In this document: positions 61,645 through 64,000 of the stretch, piece by piece
Layout: each line of letters starts with the position of its first letter
Position numbering within the stretch: the first letter of the stretch is position 1
DNA from: Desulfuromonas soudanensis
GTDB taxonomy: Bacteria; Desulfobacterota; Desulfuromonadia; Desulfuromonadales; WTL
Reading direction: 5' to 3'
DNA length: 64,000 nt
NCBI RefSeq assembly: GCF_001278055.1
Contig: NZ_CP010802.1
Coordinates: 3,782,001-3,846,000 of the forward strand
Program-made: the position numbers and the translations under genes
Notes under the pieces: model-generated
Told to the model about the DNA's origin: nothing
Database searches by the model: none
Seen by the model: the letters and a program-made list of their open reading frames with translations, nothing else

Positions 61645-62969
61645 CACTACTGTCCGGTTAACTTTGAATGTACGTCGATAACCTACTGAAAATTATAGTA
61701 CTTTGGCTCAACTGTTCTTTTCTCGATTTGAAATCGCTTCACCCCGCCCGCGAGTGATATCTTCCTGACACTTCAGGAGGGCATCCATGAACGCTGGCCA
61801 GACCGTTTTCAGACAGCTACTTCAGTTTCTCCCGCGTCACGAGTTCAACCTCTGTGCCCGACGGTATCGCGGCGAGTACCGGGCCAAAAGCTTTACTGCA
61901 TTTGACCAGTTCCTGTGCCTGGCTTATGCCCAGCTATCGGGTCGCGAGAGCTTGAGGGATATCGAAACGTGCCTGAACTCTCATCGGGAGAAGCTCTACC
62001 ACATCGGATTTCGTGGCGCTGTCTCCCGCTCCACCCTTGCCGACGCCAACGAGCGCCGGGATTGGCGCATTTTTCAGGATTTCGGCCAAGTCCTGATCGG
62101 CATGGCACAGCAGCTGTACCGGGATGAGCCCTTGGCCATCGAGTTGAAGCAGCCACTGTTCGCCTTTGACTCGACGACCATTGACCTCTGCCTCACCCTG
62201 TTTCCGTGGGCCGAGTTTCGCACGACCAAGGCAGCGGTCAAGATGCACACGCTCATTGACTTGCGCGGCATCATCCCCACGTTTGTGGCCGTGACAACCG
62301 GCAAAGTACATGACGTCAAGATGCTTGACGAAATGCCCGTCACCGAAGAGGCCATCTACACGATGGACCGCGGCTACGTAGATTTTGCCCGGCTCTATGC
62401 CATTCACCGACAGGGCGCCTTCTTCGTGGTGCGGGCCAAGGACAACCTACGCTACCAGCGGTTGTACTCTTTGCCCAAGGACAAGGAGGCCGGCGTCCGA
62501 GCCGACCAAGTGATTGCCTTGGTCACCCAGAAATCGAAAAAGGGTTACCCGGAGAGATTGCGCCGGGTCAGTTATGTTGATAAAGAGCGAAACAAGCGGC
62601 TTGTATTCCTCACCAACCACTTTGAAATTGGAGCCACAACGGTTGCAGACATCTATAAACAGCGCTGGCAAGTGGAGCTATTCTTCAAGTGGATCAAACA
62701 GCATCTACGAATAAAAGCGTTCTACGGGACTTCTATCAATGCGGTCAAGAGCCAGATATGGGTAGCTCTTTGCATATATCTACTTGTGGCGATCGCTAAA
62801 AGGCAGCTTAGCATCAAATGTACTCTCTACACTTTTTTGCAGATCCTGGAGGTCAATCTGTTCGAGAAAAAGCCCATTTCATCGTTGGTTGCGGAAGCGC
62901 TCAAGCAGATTCCAGACACCCAAGATTATAACCAGCTGAATTTATTCGGCTATTAACCGGACAGTAGTG
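61645..62969 (+). mobile_element. IS4-family insertion sequence with 9-bp target duplication
   Basis: The 1,325-bp element has perfect 17-bp inverted repeats, CACTACTGTCCGGTTAA and its complement. It is flanked by the direct repeat AAGTCGCAT (61636-61644 and 62970-62978). The undamaged repeats and duplication indicate a recent insertion. Confidence 0.95.
61787..62956 (+). CDS. IS4-family transposase
   Basis: The 389-residue DDE transposase has an N-terminal DUF4372-type domain (FNLCARRYRGEYRAKSFTAF). The catalytic core shows FAFDSTTIDLCLTLFPWAEF (first Asp), MDRGYVDFARL (second Asp) and the YREK-type signature YKQRWQVELFFKWIKQ (catalytic Glu). All look intact. AGGAGGG lies upstream of ATG 61787. 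Length is normal for the group, so it is probably active. Confidence 0.95.
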   Translation: MNAGQTVFRQLLQFLPRHEFNLCARRYRGEYRAKSFTAFDQFLCLAYAQLSGRESLRDIETCLNSHREKLYHIGFRGAVSRSTLADANERRDWRIFQDFGQVLIGMAQQLYRDEPLAIELKQPLFAFDSTTIDLCLTLFPWAEFRTTKAAVKMHTLIDLRGIIPTFVAVTTGKVHDVKMLDEMPVTEEAIYTMDRGYVDFARLYAIHRQGAFFVVRAKDNLRYQRLYSLPKDKEAGVRADQVIALVTQKSKKGYPERLRRVSYVDKERNKRLVFLTNHFEIGATTVADIYKQRWQVELFFKWIKQHLRIKAFYGTSINAVKSQIWVALCIYLLVAIAKRQLSIKCTLYTFLQILEVNLFEKKPISSLVAEALKQIPDTQDYNQLNLFGY

Positions 62970-63391
62970 AAGTCGCATAAGAAAACTATTCAGTTTTCTT
63001 GATGAATATCTTGAACATGCTCTTGCTCCTTTCAACGAAACTGGTGAAAAACAAGTAGTTCACAGTCTTGCCAATGAAATGCATTTAAAAACAAGAGAAG
63101 ATGCATTATCTGACCTTGAAAAAGACATAAAAATACTAAGTTTTGAAATCGGCATCTTGGATTATATTATGGCAATAATAGTAATAAGAAGACGGCGAAA
63201 AAAACTTAAAAACGTAGACAAAACAGAAATAAAGAAACTTGTGAAAGATATTTTAATTCCAATTTTGAATGAATTTAACAATTCAATCAACCGGACTGGG
63301 GATACAGGAGAGGTCCTCGAATAGGTTTCTACTGAGTATCCCGTCACGTCGCAGCCGGTTATCGGTACCATTAGAGCTAAAAAGGAAAAAT

Positions 63392-64000
63392 ATGCCTGAT
63401 TGGATCGAAAAAATAGTCACTTTCATTAGGCTACCTATTAAATATATGTGGGTTGCTGTTGTTTTTACTTGCATAACATTATTTGCGCCTGATAACTGGC
63501 TTTCCAATTTAGGACTGACGAAGCTGAAAACTGAATACAGGACTTGGTTAGGGTCAGTTCTGATTGTTTCAGCATCGCTTGTATTTGTAAGGATAGTTTC
63601 AATTTTTTGGTCAAAAATTGTTAAATTTTGTTCTAAGAGGAAACTCAAAGCTTACCTAATCGAATCATTGACTCAGCTAGACCCATCAGAAAAATCGATA
63701 CTTCGCGAATTCTACATACAGGATAAAAAAACAATCCAACTTCCAATGGATCAGGCCACAGTTTCAGGTTTAATCCAAAAAAGCTTTCTTTTGCTTGCTG
63801 GCAGTGTTGGGGAGCGGTCTCTGGCTGGCATGTTGATTCCGATAAAAATAAATCCTTTGATAAGCGAACACATAACCTATCAAACAATTGACCTGCCGGC
63901 TGAGCCAACAGAATCAGATTTTGACTGGCTACGTGATAATAGGCCTGAATTTTTATATGAAATTGAGCATCACCAACAGCTTTTCCACACTCATTGGAAT
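63392..64000 (+). CDS. SieB-like superinfection exclusion protein (3' end beyond window)
   Basis: The frame is open from ATG 63392 to the window edge (203 codons, no stop), with AAGGAAA upstream. Two transmembrane helices occur at about residues 19-35 and 50-70, with LFAPDNWLSNLGL and EYRTWLGSVLIVSASLVFVR around them. This pattern is typical of superinfection exclusion protein B. A cytoplasmic domain follows (LTQLDPSEKSILREFYIQDK). SieB-family proteins abort infection by related phages. The family call rests on pattern recognition only. It is preceded by the IS-disrupted membrane gene, 67 bp upstream. Confidence 0.7.
   Translation, partial: MPDWIEKIVTFIRLPIKYMWVAVVFTCITLFAPDNWLSNLGLTKLKTEYRTWLGSVLIVSASLVFVRIVSIFWSKIVKFCSKRKLKAYLIESLTQLDPSEKSILREFYIQDKKTIQLPMDQATVSGLIQKSFLLLAGSVGERSLAGMLIPIKINPLISEHITYQTIDLPAEPTESDFDWLRDNRPEFLYEIEHHQQLFHTHWN

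Larger units (their letters stand above)
61232..63324 (+). pseudogene. Membrane-anchored gene of unknown function disrupted by IS4-family insertion
   Basis: Segments 61232-61644 and 62979-63324 join in frame when the IS and one copy of its 9-bp target duplication are removed. They restore a 252-residue protein. It has one N-terminal transmembrane helix (about 11-27), then a mostly helical, charged cytoplasmic domain (HRLSVLAKFNFDPEFDEVIN; RKLFSFLDEYLEHALAPFNE). The C-terminus is Lys/Asn-rich and ends in a short acidic tail. The interrupted form stops after 149 residues, 12 of them from the IS. It is AT-rich and upstream of the SieB-like gene. No family is recognised. Confidence 0.85.

Overview
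The window is GC-rich bacterial chromosome whose gene content points to the Desulfuromonadales (Geobacter/Desulfuromonas relatives). The pointers are an SfrAB-type NADPH oxidoreductase pair, a heme-bearing sensor, a cytochrome P460-type lipoprotein, a GEMM-type riboswitch with a terminator platform, a sigma-54 promoter, and the DUF116-fmt-def cluster. The species cannot be named from the sequence alone. Most genes are housekeeping or signalling genes with short spacers, frequent 1-4 base overlaps and hairpin terminators.

Layout. 1-8.2 kb: sfrA (cut by the left edge), sfrB, a small lipoprotein, a glutaredoxin, a homocysteine methyltransferase/methylene-THF reductase fusion, and a CxxCH-containing PAS sensor with no output domain. 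8.3-10 kb: a 163-bp imperfect palindrome abutted by an IS110-family (IS1111-like) element. 10-15.9 kb: nudix, rpe, rsmB, htpX, DUF116, fmt and def, all on the minus strand. 16-22.2 kb: a mobile-DNA zone. A REP-associated tyrosine transposase (RAYT) gene, with REP units on both sides and inside it, has been split by a complete three-recombinase (RIT) element. A PQQ-propeller protein and a second RAYT remnant follow. 22.2-26.6 kb: sucD, sucC, transaldolase, a small metal-binding membrane protein, folK and a VOC protein. 26.7-36.5 kb: a chemoreceptor behind a sigma-54 promoter, a MoxR/DUF58/transglutaminase operon, pcnB, a MiaA-family gene with a glycosyltransferase, and a PilZ protein. 36.5-48 kb: a CHC2 finger protein, cobO, the P460-type cytochrome, a flavin monooxygenase, tRNA-Asn, LapA-like and spermidine-synthase-like genes, a Prc protease, a nitroreductase, a JAMM-DinG fusion helicase and tRNA-Val. 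48-57.4 kb: yceH, phoBR, a VWA lipoprotein-like exported protein, a second two-component system, the GEMM riboswitch with its DUF1579 gene, and an alpha/beta hydrolase.

From about 57.9 kb to the end the sequence becomes AT-rich and looks acquired. It holds two orphan membrane proteins, an IS3-family element, fragments of an IS30 and another transposase, two long perfect hairpins, a membrane-anchored gene disrupted by a fresh IS4-family insertion (9-bp target duplication), and the start of a SieB-like superinfection-exclusion gene running off the right edge.

Themes. Redox and electron metabolism (SfrAB, P460, heme sensor, cobalamin) sits beside dense signalling (MCP, PilZ, PhoBR, a second kinase/regulator pair, GEMM). 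The most unusual structures are the RIT element that lands inside the HUH motif of a RAYT transposase, the IS110 element with a long candidate guide-RNA tail, the atypical GEMM riboswitch, and the disrupted SieB-linked cassette.
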